64,000 nucleotides of DNA from a virus (IMGVR_UViG_3300013233_000093:158907-222906), one strand, 5' to 3'; positions 1 to 8,357 are shown, numbered from the stretch's first letter. Numbers and translations are program-made. Notes: generated by a model from the sequence alone, not told the origin.

Positions 1-5
1 CACAC

Positions 6-50
6 CTACCCACTGGCATTGCCAGTGGGTAGTATGCAGGTTTTATTTTT
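6..50 (+). terminator. Intrinsic terminator of the upstream operon
   Basis: A 12-bp perfect stem (arms 6-17 and 21-32, loop ATT) is followed by a T-rich run near 41-50. It would end transcription arriving from the left before the first gene of the window. Confidence 0.8.
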
Positions 51-95
51 ACCATCGCCACTGTACTATGAACCTATTATAGAAGGATTAATAAA

Positions 96-1028
96 ATGTC
101 AGATTTAACCACAGCAATACAAGTTAAGCATGAACGACACTACGGCAATTACCCATTCAAGGCACGGGGATTTATTGTTAAGTTCGAAAATGACTGCATC
201 GTAGTATCAACAGATGACAGTTATGCGGATGATCCTAAAATAGAGGTATGGGGCGTATCAAGCCTTTGCGAAGACAGCACATTAATCAGGGTCAATGTCT
301 GTAACCCCGACGGCAGAAATTCGTTCACTAGCGAGTGGGTTATGCCAAACAGCCTTTATCCAGAGGGGTTTCGTAACCCTAACGATCTTTGGGCAGATGA
401 TGCGAATTACTGGGAAGTGCATTACCAGGCAGGCCACCAATTAGCCGTCGGGATTGAGTTTCAAGATAACGTTAAGCTTATTGATGCTACAAACACTAAC
501 CCGCTCTACAAGTTATTGACTTGCATTGCTAACGGTGATTTTAGCATAGCACCTTTAGACGAGGATGTCGCTACACATGCAAGGCTATTAGCCACGTATC
601 ACGCATTATCTGATAAAACACGGTCTATGGTTAAAGAAGAGTTAGTTACGCTGGGTATACCTTGCATGGCGGCGCTAGATGAGTTTGACATCCACGCTCT
701 TTCTACCTACGACGATCATTACGAAGCCATACGTAAAGTAGTATCGAAGGGCAAGCAAGATGGCGTCCTTCTATCTGATAACGATTCGACGAAGGTGAAA
801 ATGCAAACGTTTCGTTATATGACGGAAGGACTTGCGCTTATCGCCCTATACCCTTCCGTAAGCAATGATTTATACAAACTGTTGCGTACTCATAACAAAA
901 CACGTCTATGTGATTTGTCAGAAGCCCGCACCGAGTACGTTTTACAGGAAGCGATGGCGTTATGCAACTGGCTTATGAAATACAATCCACTAATCCAACA
1001 AGTATCAGGAGATGCTAATAATGTTTAA
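96..1028 (+). CDS. Hypothetical early protein, 310 aa
   Basis: I do not recognise this 310-residue protein. It starts at an ATG preceded by an AGAAGGA ribosome site. There is no signal peptide or membrane segment. The N-terminal half has alternating beta-type segments with many acidic and aromatic residues, and the C-terminal half (from about residue 140) looks helical. It lies alone between a terminator and an early-type promoter, in a region of early genes, so a role in host takeover is possible but unproven. Confidence 0.85.
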   Translation: MSDLTTAIQVKHERHYGNYPFKARGFIVKFENDCIVVSTDDSYADDPKIEVWGVSSLCEDSTLIRVNVCNPDGRNSFTSEWVMPNSLYPEGFRNPNDLWADDANYWEVHYQAGHQLAVGIEFQDNVKLIDATNTNPLYKLLTCIANGDFSIAPLDEDVATHARLLATYHALSDKTRSMVKEELVTLGIPCMAALDEFDIHALSTYDDHYEAIRKVVSKGKQDGVLLSDNDSTKVKMQTFRYMTEGLALIALYPSVSNDLYKLLRTHNKTRLCDLSEARTEYVLQEAMALCNWLMKYNPLIQQVSGDANNV

Positions 1029-1078
1029 CTTATTTGACATGCCTTAATGCACCACTGGGCCGTCGTCAGTGATCGTCG

Positions 1079-1108
1079 GTTATTCAAAACTATATCACTA
1101 TTATGATA
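1079..1108 (+). promoter_or_regulatory. phiKZ-type early promoter
   Basis: An AT-rich block contains the core TATATCAC (1091-1098) inside a longer motif, TATTCAAAAC-core-TATTATGATA, that recurs almost unchanged near 5047, 8070 and 55224. The core resembles the TATATTAC early promoter described for phiKZ. It sits about 50 bases before the next gene. Confidence 0.7.
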
Positions 1109-1153
1109 ACGATCGTGTTATCTAACCTTTAAACAACCAAAGAGATTCGAACT

Positions 1154-1810
1154 ATGAGTACCGATTTAAACGCGTTTGTTGTTATGCATGATACGATTGA
1201 CCGTCTCGTAAAGTTCGGTCTGGAAGGCCGTGATGGCACCATCAAACGGATGGTGGAACGCAACGAAGACTTTTGGCGCTATGCACTTGTTGAGGAATGT
1301 GCGGAGGTGTTGAACGAACTGGGATACAAGCCTTGGAAGTCCGCCGACGTTATCAAGGCCATGCTGGAGCTGGGTGACGTGTGGTACTACGTCGTAGTAG
1401 GCTTTGGCAGGGATAGTCGTGACGACAAAATGCCTGGGGAGTTGACTGAGCTTATGCTTGGAGACGTACGTCCACGTGAAAAGACATTGCCGGATGCAGC
1501 CGTAGAGCTTATTTCGTACGCGGCGCGAAAGAAGTTACCGGAAGTGGTAACGCAAATGCGTTGCATGGTGAAGATGATGGGGTATTCCACGAACGAGTTC
1601 TTTAAGATGCAGATGTGGAAATCTGCGTTGGTAGAGCGTCGTTACGCGTACACCGACACTCACGCCGCTAAACAGGTAACTTATCGTGGCAACGAGATGA
1701 CGGATGACGCGGCACTTGCCAGTTGGCTTGGAGAGGGCACCTGGCGTGAGTCAGATGCAGAGATGGACAAGACTGAAATGCGCGACTTTCTCATGAGTAT
1801 CATGAGCTAG
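1154..1810 (+). CDS. All-alpha NTP pyrophosphatase, dUTPase-like
   Basis: This is probably a dimeric dUTPase or MazG-type nucleotide pyrophosphohydrolase that hydrolyses dUTP or another NTP to the monophosphate. The family metal-binding pattern is visible: E47-E48 and E51 in 'EECAEVLNELGYKPWK', then E72 and D75 in 'LELGDVWYY'. It is 218 residues, within the range of phage members. It has its own early promoter and the leader motif AACCAAAGAGA, shared with the genes at 5110 and 10506. Together with the thymidylate kinase at 7378 it suggests early control of thymidine nucleotide pools. Exact substrate cannot be read from the sequence. Confidence 0.7.
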   Translation: MSTDLNAFVVMHDTIDRLVKFGLEGRDGTIKRMVERNEDFWRYALVEECAEVLNELGYKPWKSADVIKAMLELGDVWYYVVVGFGRDSRDDKMPGELTELMLGDVRPREKTLPDAAVELISYAARKKLPEVVTQMRCMVKMMGYSTNEFFKMQMWKSALVERRYAYTDTHAAKQVTYRGNEMTDDAALASWLGEGTWRESDAEMDKTEMRDFLMSIMS

Positions 1811-1825
1811 TCGTAAAATTACATC

Positions 1826-1852
1826 AACGCACAGACACTCCGTTTGTGCGTT
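1826..1852 (+). terminator. Hairpin after the NTP pyrophosphatase gene
   Basis: An 8-bp stem (1826-1833 with 1845-1852) follows the stop codon. The T-tract after it is poor, so this may be a weak terminator or an mRNA end-protecting hairpin. Confidence 0.4.
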
Positions 1853-1884
1853 TACATTAGAACCACCCATAGAAGGATAGAAAT

Positions 1885-2694
1885 ATGTACATTCAAACCA
1901 TGTTTACAGAGTACAAGATCACCAAGAAATTCGCTGCGGAAGCTGCTGCCATTATTGGCCGTGACCCAGTGTGGTTATTAAACGTGCTGAAGCGCAAAAC
2001 CGACCTGCCAAAGAACGTGCTGACAACCACGATTGACGAGCTAGGCACTATCGCGGGACTGGGCAATTTTTCACGGGCATTTATCACCAATGAACAGGCG
2101 GCGACCGCAACGCATCAGTTGCTGGCATGGCTACGCTTTAACGGCATTTCTATCACCCAGCTGTCAGTTGCATTGGAGTGCTCGCGAAACGCGCTTTATA
2201 AGGCTTTTCAAGACTCCAAGTTATCTGTGTCAATGCTCGGTAAGCTAGAGGAGTTTCTGACAAACATCCCCAAGTTACAATGCAGTACACAGGGGTTTCG
2301 TTTGTTACGTTCGATGAAAAACACCACGCCGCAAGGACGTGCACACACCTCTGCATCAAGGCGGTTAAACCGCACAACCTTGTCGGATTACTTCGACGAT
2401 GTAATTCCATGGTGTGAGGTCCGGCATGCCGCAGGCAAGGCAGATACATCCATGCACCAGTATCGCAGCGGTGCCGTAGCGCTGGTAGGCAAGTCCGCCG
2501 CAAGGGCACGTGCAATGGTGGAACAGTTAAACCCCGATTGCCTAGAAGAGTTTGACCGACTGCTTGTAATCCGCGATCGTGGTCATACATCGAGACGCGT
2601 ATCAGAAATGTCTGTATTAACCCGGGAGCTCTCCACGTTAGACGACGAGGAATTTGAGCGCGTGTTAGCCAAGTGTCTTGCGTCTTTTAGCTAG
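1885..2694 (+). CDS. Helix-turn-helix protein, 269 aa (paralogue of the next gene)
   Basis: Predicted DNA-binding regulator. Residues about 85-130 ('LLAWLRFNGISITQLSVALECSRNALYKAF') read as a helix-turn-helix of the XRE/Cro type. An N-terminal segment with 'AAIIGRDPVWLLNVL' resembles the start of the following gene ('ARTTGRDAFWCKGVM'), so the two look like old tandem duplicates. The C-terminal half is helical and basic, with no recognised domain. The ATG at 1885 follows an AGAAGGA ribosome site. The target is unknown. Confidence 0.6.
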   Translation: MYIQTMFTEYKITKKFAAEAAAIIGRDPVWLLNVLKRKTDLPKNVLTTTIDELGTIAGLGNFSRAFITNEQAATATHQLLAWLRFNGISITQLSVALECSRNALYKAFQDSKLSVSMLGKLEEFLTNIPKLQCSTQGFRLLRSMKNTTPQGRAHTSASRRLNRTTLSDYFDDVIPWCEVRHAAGKADTSMHQYRSGAVALVGKSAARARAMVEQLNPDCLEEFDRLLVIRDRGHTSRRVSEMSVLTRELSTLDDEEFERVLAKCLASFS

Positions 2695-2708
2695 GCCATA
2701 ACTTACAG

Positions 2709-2730
2709 CGACGGTTCATGTGAACCGTCG
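2709..2730 (+). promoter_or_regulatory. Intergenic hairpin between the two HTH genes
   Basis: A perfect 10-bp stem (2709-2718 with 2721-2730) has a 2-nt nominal loop and no T-run. It lies between the stop of one HTH gene and the ribosome site of the next. It may tune processing or act as an operator, since it is also a DNA palindrome. Confidence 0.45.
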
Positions 2731-2752
2731 TAATTACCAAAGGATCGTTTTT

Positions 2753-3535
2753 ATGTATTTACAACTGAAGTACGTTACACAGACACTGCCTGATTATAAG
2801 GCCATTGCACGCACCACGGGTCGTGATGCATTTTGGTGCAAGGGGGTTATGAATGGCCTCTCCATACCAGTGGGTATCGCCAGAGAGTTCGTACGTGAGC
2901 TGGCTACCTGTGATCCGATATACAAGAAAGCATATCTCTCTATAGGAGAGCGTATGACGTTAGGCGAGGAAGTCCGTGCCTGGATGAAAGCCTATGGAGT
3001 CACACGCAAGGAGTTTGGTCGTCTGTGTGGGCATAGCGGTCCATGGGTGGGTAAGGTACTCATGGGTGAGTACATCGACCCTCTGGCATCACAGGCGGCA
3101 GTAAGGCTTATCAACAAACTTAACCCACAGAACAAGTCTTTAATGCAAAGACTTATCTCCGCTTCTAGCAAGAAGCGGAGCAACAAACATATGTATCCCT
3201 TCCGGGACAGCTGGTGTTTGTTTATTGAGAAAGTTATGCATGAGGAGGGTTTGTCGTGCGCTGATGTAGAACGTATCTGTGATAAAGCTACGGGTTGGCT
3301 GCATCCCCGATTGTCTGGGAGAGAAGTGGGGTCTGCTATCATGATGCGTGATTTAGAAGACATTATTCCAGAACGTCACATGCGTCCATACCGGACACAT
3401 TGCGTTAATCGACTCAAGCGGTTCTCACCGGAACGACTTGAGACATGGAGCGAAAGCTCGTCCTTATTATTCAATCTGGATGATGATAAAATGAAAGACG
3501 TATTGAAACAACTGCGATTTGACTTAAGGAGTTAA
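2753..3535 (+). CDS. Helix-turn-helix protein, 260 aa
   Basis: Predicted DNA-binding protein. At about residues 75-125 'LGEEVRAWMKAYGVTRKEFGRLCG' followed by 'VGKVLMGEY' matches the XRE/Cro helix-turn-helix layout. A second region near 165-200 ('IEKVMHEEGLSCADVERICDKATGWLHPRLSG') looks like another, more divergent one. I chose the ATG at 2753 because an AAAGGA site lies just before it; an upstream GTG at 2720 overlaps the intergenic hairpin. It is related to the gene before it, and its operator is unknown. Confidence 0.6.
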   Translation: MYLQLKYVTQTLPDYKAIARTTGRDAFWCKGVMNGLSIPVGIAREFVRELATCDPIYKKAYLSIGERMTLGEEVRAWMKAYGVTRKEFGRLCGHSGPWVGKVLMGEYIDPLASQAAVRLINKLNPQNKSLMQRLISASSKKRSNKHMYPFRDSWCLFIEKVMHEEGLSCADVERICDKATGWLHPRLSGREVGSAIMMRDLEDIIPERHMRPYRTHCVNRLKRFSPERLETWSESSSLLFNLDDDKMKDVLKQLRFDLRS

Positions 3536-3539
3536 AAAC

Positions 3540-3809
3540 ATGCGACCAGAAACAACTTTCGGAATCAACCTCCGAGCTTGGAGAAAGAAACACGGCATTA
3601 CCCCACGTACAGTGGCGTTTAAAACCGACATCAGTCTAGGGCATTACCGTCACATTGAGCAATCAAAACGACGCTTTAGTGAAGACTGGGCTAACGCGTT
3701 AATGGTATACATGACGGGCGTCGATGCGTCAGTGAGCACCAAGTACTTCGGTGGCACCCTAGAAGGGGCTGTAACGTACGAACGCACTGCACGAGGAGGA
3801 AACCCATGA
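3540..3809 (+). CDS. Small XRE-family HTH protein, 89 aa
   Basis: This short protein is nearly all one helix-turn-helix domain: 'LRAWRKKHGITPRTVAFKTDISLGHYRHIEQSKRRFSEDWANALMVYM' follows the Cro/XRE pattern with the 'IE.SKR' turn typical of the family. It starts 5 bases after the preceding HTH gene and overlaps the next gene by 4 bases, so the three regulators and the following gene form one operon. A compact repressor or anti-repressor role is the natural guess. Confidence 0.65.
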   Translation: MRPETTFGINLRAWRKKHGITPRTVAFKTDISLGHYRHIEQSKRRFSEDWANALMVYMTGVDASVSTKYFGGTLEGAVTYERTARGGNP

Positions 3810-4282
3810 AGTCATTTAGCAATCAGCTCCGTGGCCTCTTTGGCGGGAACACAGAGACACGCGACGAGTTAGACGATCTCATTGATCTGCTGGAACCGTT
3901 GAACGTGTTGCCGGGCGATGTCACCGACCTGCATTTAATGCAGCCGATGGTGCAGCAGATTGTCCGCGATCGAATCCGTCCCATTTCCATGGCGCGCTGT
4001 GATAGTTCAGAGGTGTGTAATATCACCGCTGGCGTCATGCATGTGGTGGACAACCATCGTAATAAACAAGACATGGCTGTGTCTACTGTAGAGATGATAC
4101 TGGGCATGACCATCTCCATGCAAGAGGATTTAATCGCCTCTTTCTTAGAGCGGTCAAATCCTCGCATTCACACATATGTACGTGCCACTGCGTACGACGC
4201 GAAGCATTTAGTCAACGTGCCATTACACGCGCTGACCGAAGATAACAACTACGTGAAAGAGTTCATCTCTAATCGCAGTTAA
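3806..4282 (+). CDS. Hypothetical protein, 158 aa
   Basis: I do not recognise this protein. It is mostly helical and acidic, with a strongly acidic patch near residues 18-30 ('ETRDELDDLIDLLEPL') and no membrane segment. The start overlaps the stop of the small HTH gene (ATGA) after a GAGGA ribosome site, so translation is probably coupled. A strong terminator follows. It may work with the HTH proteins upstream, but that is inference from the operon only. Confidence 0.75.
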   Translation: MKSFSNQLRGLFGGNTETRDELDDLIDLLEPLNVLPGDVTDLHLMQPMVQQIVRDRIRPISMARCDSSEVCNITAGVMHVVDNHRNKQDMAVSTVEMILGMTISMQEDLIASFLERSNPRIHTYVRATAYDAKHLVNVPLHALTEDNNYVKEFISNRS

Positions 4283-4292
4283 CCACTAACTA

Positions 4293-4340
4293 CACCATGC
4301 CTAATTTAGGCATGGTGCTCTATACCACTTTTTATTTTTA
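4293..4340 (+). terminator. Intrinsic terminator
   Basis: An 11-bp stem (4293-4303 with 4307-4317) is followed by a T-rich run at about 4328-4340. It closes the HTH operon. Confidence 0.8.
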
Positions 4341-4353
4341 TAGGATTTTTAGC

Positions 4354-5007
4354 ATGTGGAACAATCTTAAATACCACCTTGGGTTTGCGAGCGAGGCTTA
4401 TCTCAGGGATAGACTATCTGCGATACACGCCGAAGTTAAGGAATACTACGACCCTGTGGACGCGTTAGAATACATCTATCCGTATATGAAGAAGGGCCGT
4501 ACCACGGTATCTGATGTCAAGGCAGTCGAAGAACGGCAGTGTATATGGAAGCTCAAAGTCTCAGTTATAATGGAGATTGTAGCAGACGTCGCGTGCATGC
4601 GTCATGAGTGGCGCGATACGCTAAACACTGCGTTACAGGAAGAACACCTCTTTGTAGCGGATAAGTTATACGACCATGACCGTGCGTTTATATTGTCAGA
4701 CCTACATATACTGGAGGAAATCAAGTCGGTTGTAAAACACGTACGGCTTTTAGAACACAACTCGCCCAAAGCCTTCACGCCATCGCCGACCAAAAAGACG
4801 GCGTCTAAAAAGAATAACGCGGAACTACGTGGGTTTATTGCAGGGACGCTAACGGATAGGCAGCTTAATATGCCATGCCTCGCTTCCGGTGCGATAAAAA
4901 ACCTTGCGGGGTTGTTACACCATGAGACGGAGTTTAACAATGCCTGTAACTCATTAAAGCATTACAACGAAGTTTACATCGAGGCGAAGGTGTATTTCAT
5001 GCGATGA
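4354..5007 (+). CDS. Hypothetical protein, 217 aa
   Basis: Unknown, mostly helical protein with a basic low-complexity stretch in the middle ('SPTKKTASKKNNAE', about residues 147-160) that looks like a linker between two helical parts. The ATG at 4354 follows a TAGGA site; an upstream ATG at 4297 lies inside the terminator hairpin and is unlikely. No signal peptide or recognised catalytic motif is present. It is the only gene between a terminator and the next early promoter. Confidence 0.75.
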   Translation: MWNNLKYHLGFASEAYLRDRLSAIHAEVKEYYDPVDALEYIYPYMKKGRTTVSDVKAVEERQCIWKLKVSVIMEIVADVACMRHEWRDTLNTALQEEHLFVADKLYDHDRAFILSDLHILEEIKSVVKHVRLLEHNSPKAFTPSPTKKTASKKNNAELRGFIAGTLTDRQLNMPCLASGAIKNLAGLLHHETEFNNACNSLKHYNEVYIEAKVYFMR

Positions 5008-5036
5008 GGCTGTACTCAGTTTCTGTGTTTACCAAA

Positions 5037-5065
5037 TATTCAAAACTATATCACTATTATGATGG
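5037..5065 (+). promoter_or_regulatory. phiKZ-type early promoter
   Basis: It has the same motif as at 1079, with core TATATCAC at 5047-5054 and the downstream block TATTATGAT. It drives the gene at 5110. Confidence 0.7.
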
Positions 5066-5109
5066 ACAACGTGTTGTTGTCTTTACTTTAACCAAAGAGA
5101 AATAGAACT

Positions 5110-5757
5110 ATGAACATCGCACAAATCGACAGCAGCGCAGAGCATCCACATCACAGCATTCCGGTGCTAACAACACTGCACTACGTGCTGTCTAAAATGA
5201 AAGACGGTGAAACAATGACCGCTAAGAAGCTGCATTTAGTAACCGGTATTACAGTTACTGGATGGGGTGCGCTAGCGAATGATGTAGAAAAGGTGACACA
5301 GGAAGAGATCTACAATGTGGCACGTAATTGGCGGCAAGCAACCGACCTGGATGCGGGACGGTGCGTTACAGCAGTGCCCGTAGGTCAGAACCAGTTATAC
5401 CTGCAGGTGGATACAAAATCCACCAGCGGCGGGAGCGTCGTGCACTTCGGCCACGAAAGCTGTGATGACATGGGCGAGTTCCTTGGCATCATGACAAACG
5501 AGGACGTGTTAGTGGTAATGTATGAAAACGGCATTACAGTACTACGTATGTTGCAAGGCGGGTTCCGTAAAGTTTGCGCCGCTATCTCTAAAGACACTCA
5601 CCGTATGGAGATGCTCTATAACATGATCGTCACCGACGGCGGCGTTGTGATTTACTATTACGCTTCTGGTGAGCGTATGTTGATACTTATCCCAAATGAG
5701 GATATTGCCGCCACGGGCGTCGTGCACGAGATGCCCGACACTGCCGTGATGCATTAA
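5110..5757 (+). CDS. Hypothetical early protein, 215 aa
   Basis: Unknown protein. The first 70 residues are helical. From about residue 85 the chain is rich in beta-type segments ('CVTAVPVGQNQLYLQVD', 'GVVIYYYASGERMLILIP'). The leader carries the CCAAAGAGA motif shared with the genes at 1154 and 10506. It is a single-gene unit with an early promoter before it and a terminator after it. No function can be assigned. Confidence 0.8.
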   Translation: MNIAQIDSSAEHPHHSIPVLTTLHYVLSKMKDGETMTAKKLHLVTGITVTGWGALANDVEKVTQEEIYNVARNWRQATDLDAGRCVTAVPVGQNQLYLQVDTKSTSGGSVVHFGHESCDDMGEFLGIMTNEDVLVVMYENGITVLRMLQGGFRKVCAAISKDTHRMEMLYNMIVTDGGVVIYYYASGERMLILIPNEDIAATGVVHEMPDTAVMH

Positions 5758-5771
5758 CAGTTGAACAGGGA

Positions 5772-5803
5772 GTCCTCGATGGAGGACGCCTTTTTCTTTT
5801 TTA
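5772..5803 (+). terminator. Intrinsic terminator
   Basis: A 6-bp GC-rich stem (5772-5777 with 5782-5787, loop GATG) is followed by a long T-rich run. Confidence 0.75.
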
Positions 5804-5849
5804 TTATATCGAACAGTATTACTTGACTATAACTACGAGAGCTTATAAC

Positions 5850-6374
5850 ATGCAAAACGAAAAACAGATCCGTGCTACGTTACGCGGTATTATCAGAGAC
5901 CACTTAAAATCCGTAAAGCATCTTAAGTGTGACCCCATGTACTTTACATCAGATATACTGATCTCAAAACTTGGACTGGATCTACTGGTCAATGGCCGCA
6001 GTCACGATCTGCAAATGAAGATGAACGCATTGGACACTAAGTCGTTGCAGTCACTGGCGACGCAGTTACATTGGTGTGTTACTAATTACAACATGAAGCT
6101 TAAACTCATTGCCATTACGAGATCCATGGTAATGTGCAGCACTAAGTTTAGTAGCGATGCTGTCATCGACTTTGATGCGGAACGACAAGCGTTGTATTTA
6201 AACGCTACGGGCGTATTGTTAAAGATGCCGTTATTGTTACTGCGCACCGACTTCCACGTAGCAAAACGTTGTATCTCCGGCGCATGTCACCAAATCATCT
6301 TTGGTAAAGAGTTTACACCGTGCACAGAGGAAGACTTCAACACGCCGTGGGCACGTGAGTGGAGTGTCCAATGA
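5850..6374 (+). CDS. Hypothetical protein, 174 aa
   Basis: Unknown helical protein with basic N-terminal half. I chose ATG 5850; a TTG at 5823 would add nine residues. It is the first gene of a tightly packed operon running to thymidylate kinase, where neighbours overlap by a few bases. No membrane segment or recognised motif is visible. Confidence 0.7.
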   Translation: MQNEKQIRATLRGIIRDHLKSVKHLKCDPMYFTSDILISKLGLDLLVNGRSHDLQMKMNALDTKSLQSLATQLHWCVTNYNMKLKLIAITRSMVMCSTKFSSDAVIDFDAERQALYLNATGVLLKMPLLLLRTDFHVAKRCISGACHQIIFGKEFTPCTEEDFNTPWAREWSVQ

Positions 6375-6493
6375 ACCTTCGAACGCTGTTGTTACTGACG
6401 TGTCTTGGCACTGCGTGGCTGTACGGATCCAATCACAACTGGTTTACTGACGGTGAGATTAAGCCCATGAGTTCGTTGTTCTACGGAGAATAG
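6371..6493 (+). CDS. Small membrane or exported protein, 40 aa
   Basis: This 40-residue reading frame starts on the ATGA overlap with the preceding gene and ends three bases before the next. Its first 19 residues ('MNLRTLLLLTCLGTAWLYG') form a signal-anchor-like hydrophobic stretch and the rest is polar. The spacing within the operon and the clean N-in membrane pattern support a real gene; the function is unknown. Confidence 0.6.
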   Translation: MNLRTLLLLTCLGTAWLYGSNHNWFTDGEIKPMSSLFYGE

Positions 6494-6495
6494 CC

Positions 6496-6912
6496 ATGCA
6501 CAGCAAAGACGGGGTAGAAATGGCCATTAACGTTATAATGAGAATAATGTTAGTTGGTGTTGGATGGGTTATTCACGCAGCACACATGTCGGACGCACAA
6601 GCGCTGACGTTCACTGTTTGCGCGGTGTTGGTTACGTCCATGCCGGACATACTCGCATACACATTTACCGTGATGCCCGAACTGCGTAAGCGCAGGCGCA
6701 GTGAGCGGTTGAAGGGGATGTTCACTATGGCCACGTTGATGCACAACGCAGGTAAGCGCAGTAAGTGCCTCGGCTATCAGTTTGCAAAAGACGCGGGGTT
6801 TCAAAGACCCTCGTTCACACACAGTTTTAGAGATTTTGACGACGATGAACTGAAAGAACAGCACGCGCTTCTTAAAGACGTCGTTAACAAATTGGGGATT
6901 ACGGTAAAATGA
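6496..6912 (+). CDS. Small membrane protein, 138 aa
   Basis: Two hydrophobic segments in the first 60 residues ('INVIMRIMLVGVGWVIHAAH' and 'ALTFTVCAVLVTSMPDILAY') are followed by a basic soluble tail ('LRKRRRSERLKG...') ending in an acidic helix. This gives a two-pass membrane protein with its tail probably in the cytoplasm. It lies in a run of small membrane genes between 6371 and 7375. No family was recognised. Confidence 0.75.
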   Translation: MHSKDGVEMAINVIMRIMLVGVGWVIHAAHMSDAQALTFTVCAVLVTSMPDILAYTFTVMPELRKRRRSERLKGMFTMATLMHNAGKRSKCLGYQFAKDAGFQRPSFTHSFRDFDDDELKEQHALLKDVVNKLGITVK

Positions 6913-7097
6913 ACGACTATATTAACAACGAGTTTGCTAATGCTACTTCGTGGACTAAGCTAAAACTATTATACAAACTTATCAGTACAATGCCTGCGTT
7001 AAAGTGGACGCTGGTGGTTTTTGTGGTACCCAGTCTGCTGGGCACCATCATGGGCGTTGCAGGGTTAATCGGCGTCATAGGGAGTATACTACCATGA
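6909..7097 (+). CDS. Small membrane protein, 62 aa
   Basis: It overlaps the previous gene by 4 bases (ATGA). The C-terminal half is one long hydrophobic region with a Gly-rich hairpin ('TLVVFVVPSLLGTIMGVAGLIGVIGSILP'), which could be one or two membrane passes. Function unknown. Confidence 0.7.
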   Translation: MNDYINNEFANATSWTKLKLLYKLISTMPALKWTLVVFVVPSLLGTIMGVAGLIGVIGSILP

Positions 7098-7375
7098 TCG
7101 ACTTTATATTAGCGGCGGTAATTGGAGCGGCCACCGTGTATGCATGTCCCATAATGCTTCACGTCAGCATGGTGCCCGTCGTGATATACCGTACATTGAG
7201 ATTGTTAGTAACACCATTATCAGTGGCCTTTGTGGCCTTTGTCGCATTTAGTAATTACCAAGGACTATACAAGATGACAAGATACGAAACCAGCGTCTTA
7301 GCCATAGCGACGATCGCGTTCGCTGTAATCAACATTGTTATTTGGCTTGTTGTAAAATCCAAGAAGGATGAGTAA
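7094..7375 (+). CDS. Small membrane protein, 93 aa
   Basis: The ATG at 7094 overlaps the upstream stop (ATGA), which decides the start. The protein has about three hydrophobic segments ('FILAAVIGAATVYACPIML', 'TLRLLVTPLSVAFVAFVAF', 'VLAIATIAFAVINIVIWLVV') and a basic C-terminus. It is the last of four consecutive small membrane genes before thymidylate kinase. Confidence 0.75.
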   Translation: MIDFILAAVIGAATVYACPIMLHVSMVPVVIYRTLRLLVTPLSVAFVAFVAFSNYQGLYKMTRYETSVLAIATIAFAVINIVIWLVVKSKKDE

Positions 7376-7377
7376 CT

Positions 7378-8010
7378 ATGTTTATCGTAGTAGAAGGATC
7401 TGACGGCTCCGGTAAATCCACCGTATGCCAATACATTGTGAAGTACCTTACCGCGAATAAGATACCTTGCATATCGGTATCCGACTTAGACGGTAATCGA
7501 TACGGTGCTATGTTTAGAGATATGCTGGAAAATCCGAGGGTACCGCCACCCTCGCTGATTACCAAGACATTGTTGTTACTAACGTCCCGCTCTGAAAACG
7601 TTAATAACACTATCTTACCCGCGTTAGACGACGGCAAGGTCGTTGTATCAGATCGTTATATAGACAGCACTGTTGTGTATCAAGGAGCAGAAGGGCTGGA
7701 TGTGGGCACCTTACGCACACTAAACTCGTTTGCAACCGATAACCTGGTGCCGGATTTGACCATCCTATTACAAGTGGAACCTGATATAGCCAAGGCTAGA
7801 ATACTATCGAGCGGGGCACCCGATGAGATGGAAGCCAGTATGATGAGTCGGATATCTGAACTCAACGATCGGTATGTTAACGAGATACGACACACTACGG
7901 TATTGATTGACGCTAATCAACCCGTGACACAGGTGCTGGAAACGATACGGGAAGTGTTGGTGTCTGCGCTAGCTGACCATGTACTGGGCGACGTGATGGA
8001 TTCGCAATAA
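7378..8010 (+). CDS. tmk: Thymidylate kinase (dTMP kinase)
   Basis: Phosphorylates dTMP to dTDP using ATP. The P-loop is at residues 7-15 (G-S-D-G-S-G-K-S-T) and the family signature D-R-Y at 92-94 is followed by 'DSTVVYQG'. Its length, 210 residues, is normal for the family. The C-terminal quarter is divergent and the usual lid Arg cluster is not obvious. It ends the operon that begins at 5850. With the dUTPase-like enzyme at 1154 it completes a route from dUMP-derived dTMP toward dTTP. Confidence 0.93.
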   Translation: MFIVVEGSDGSGKSTVCQYIVKYLTANKIPCISVSDLDGNRYGAMFRDMLENPRVPPPSLITKTLLLLTSRSENVNNTILPALDDGKVVVSDRYIDSTVVYQGAEGLDVGTLRTLNSFATDNLVPDLTILLQVEPDIAKARILSSGAPDEMEASMMSRISELNDRYVNEIRHTTVLIDANQPVTQVLETIREVLVSALADHVLGDVMDSQ

Positions 8011-8012
8011 CT

Positions 8013-8044
8013 ATAATGACTGCTGCTTGTGTGGCGGTCATTAT
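8013..8044 (+). terminator. Hairpin after thymidylate kinase
   Basis: An 8-bp stem (8013-8020 with 8037-8044) lies directly after the stop codon. The T-tract is weak, so termination is possible but not certain. Confidence 0.4.
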
Positions 8045-8057
8045 GCTGTTCTCCAGA

Positions 8058-8088
8058 TTTATTCAAAACTATATCACTATTATGATAC
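8058..8088 (+). promoter_or_regulatory. phiKZ-type early promoter
   Basis: The core TATATCAC at 8070-8077 lies in the shared early motif. It is followed by CTTAGGTAATGTATTGATG, a leader that recurs with one change at 55247. Confidence 0.7.
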
Positions 8089-8103
8089 TTAGGTAATGTA
8101 TTG

Positions 8104-8211
8104 ATGGTGTATTTAGTTGTAACGGCGTTTGTGTTGTGGGTACTTGCACTCGCAGTAGGCGTGGTATTCGAGGCGTTTATGTGGGCGTACGATAAGTTAA
8201 CAAATCGTTAA
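8104..8211 (+). CDS. Single-pass membrane microprotein, 35 aa
   Basis: The first 27 residues ('MVYLVVTAFVLWVLALAVGVVFEAF') form one clear transmembrane helix, followed by a short basic tail. It is directly behind an early promoter, and the same leader precedes the unrelated gene at 55263. I infer a real early microprotein acting at the inner membrane. Confidence 0.6.
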   Translation: MVYLVVTAFVLWVLALAVGVVFEAFMWAYDKLTNR

Positions 8212-8261
8212 CGTGTAATCAACCAGCGACAATCATGTCGCTAAACAGAAGGTATGAAAAA

Positions 8262-8357
8262 ATGAACGAAGTGGTTTTTGGCGTGGTAATAATTGTGATG
8301 GCTTTGTCCATCATATCACTGGCCGGTATTGCTTATAAGGCGAGTGATGATGTTTAA
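8262..8357 (+). CDS. Single-pass membrane microprotein, 31 aa
   Basis: An AGAAGGT ribosome site precedes the ATG. Residues 4-24 ('VVFGVVIIVMALSIISLAGIA') form a membrane helix. The gene overlaps the start of the next HTH gene. Function unknown. Confidence 0.55.
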   Translation: MNEVVFGVVIIVMALSIISLAGIAYKASDDV

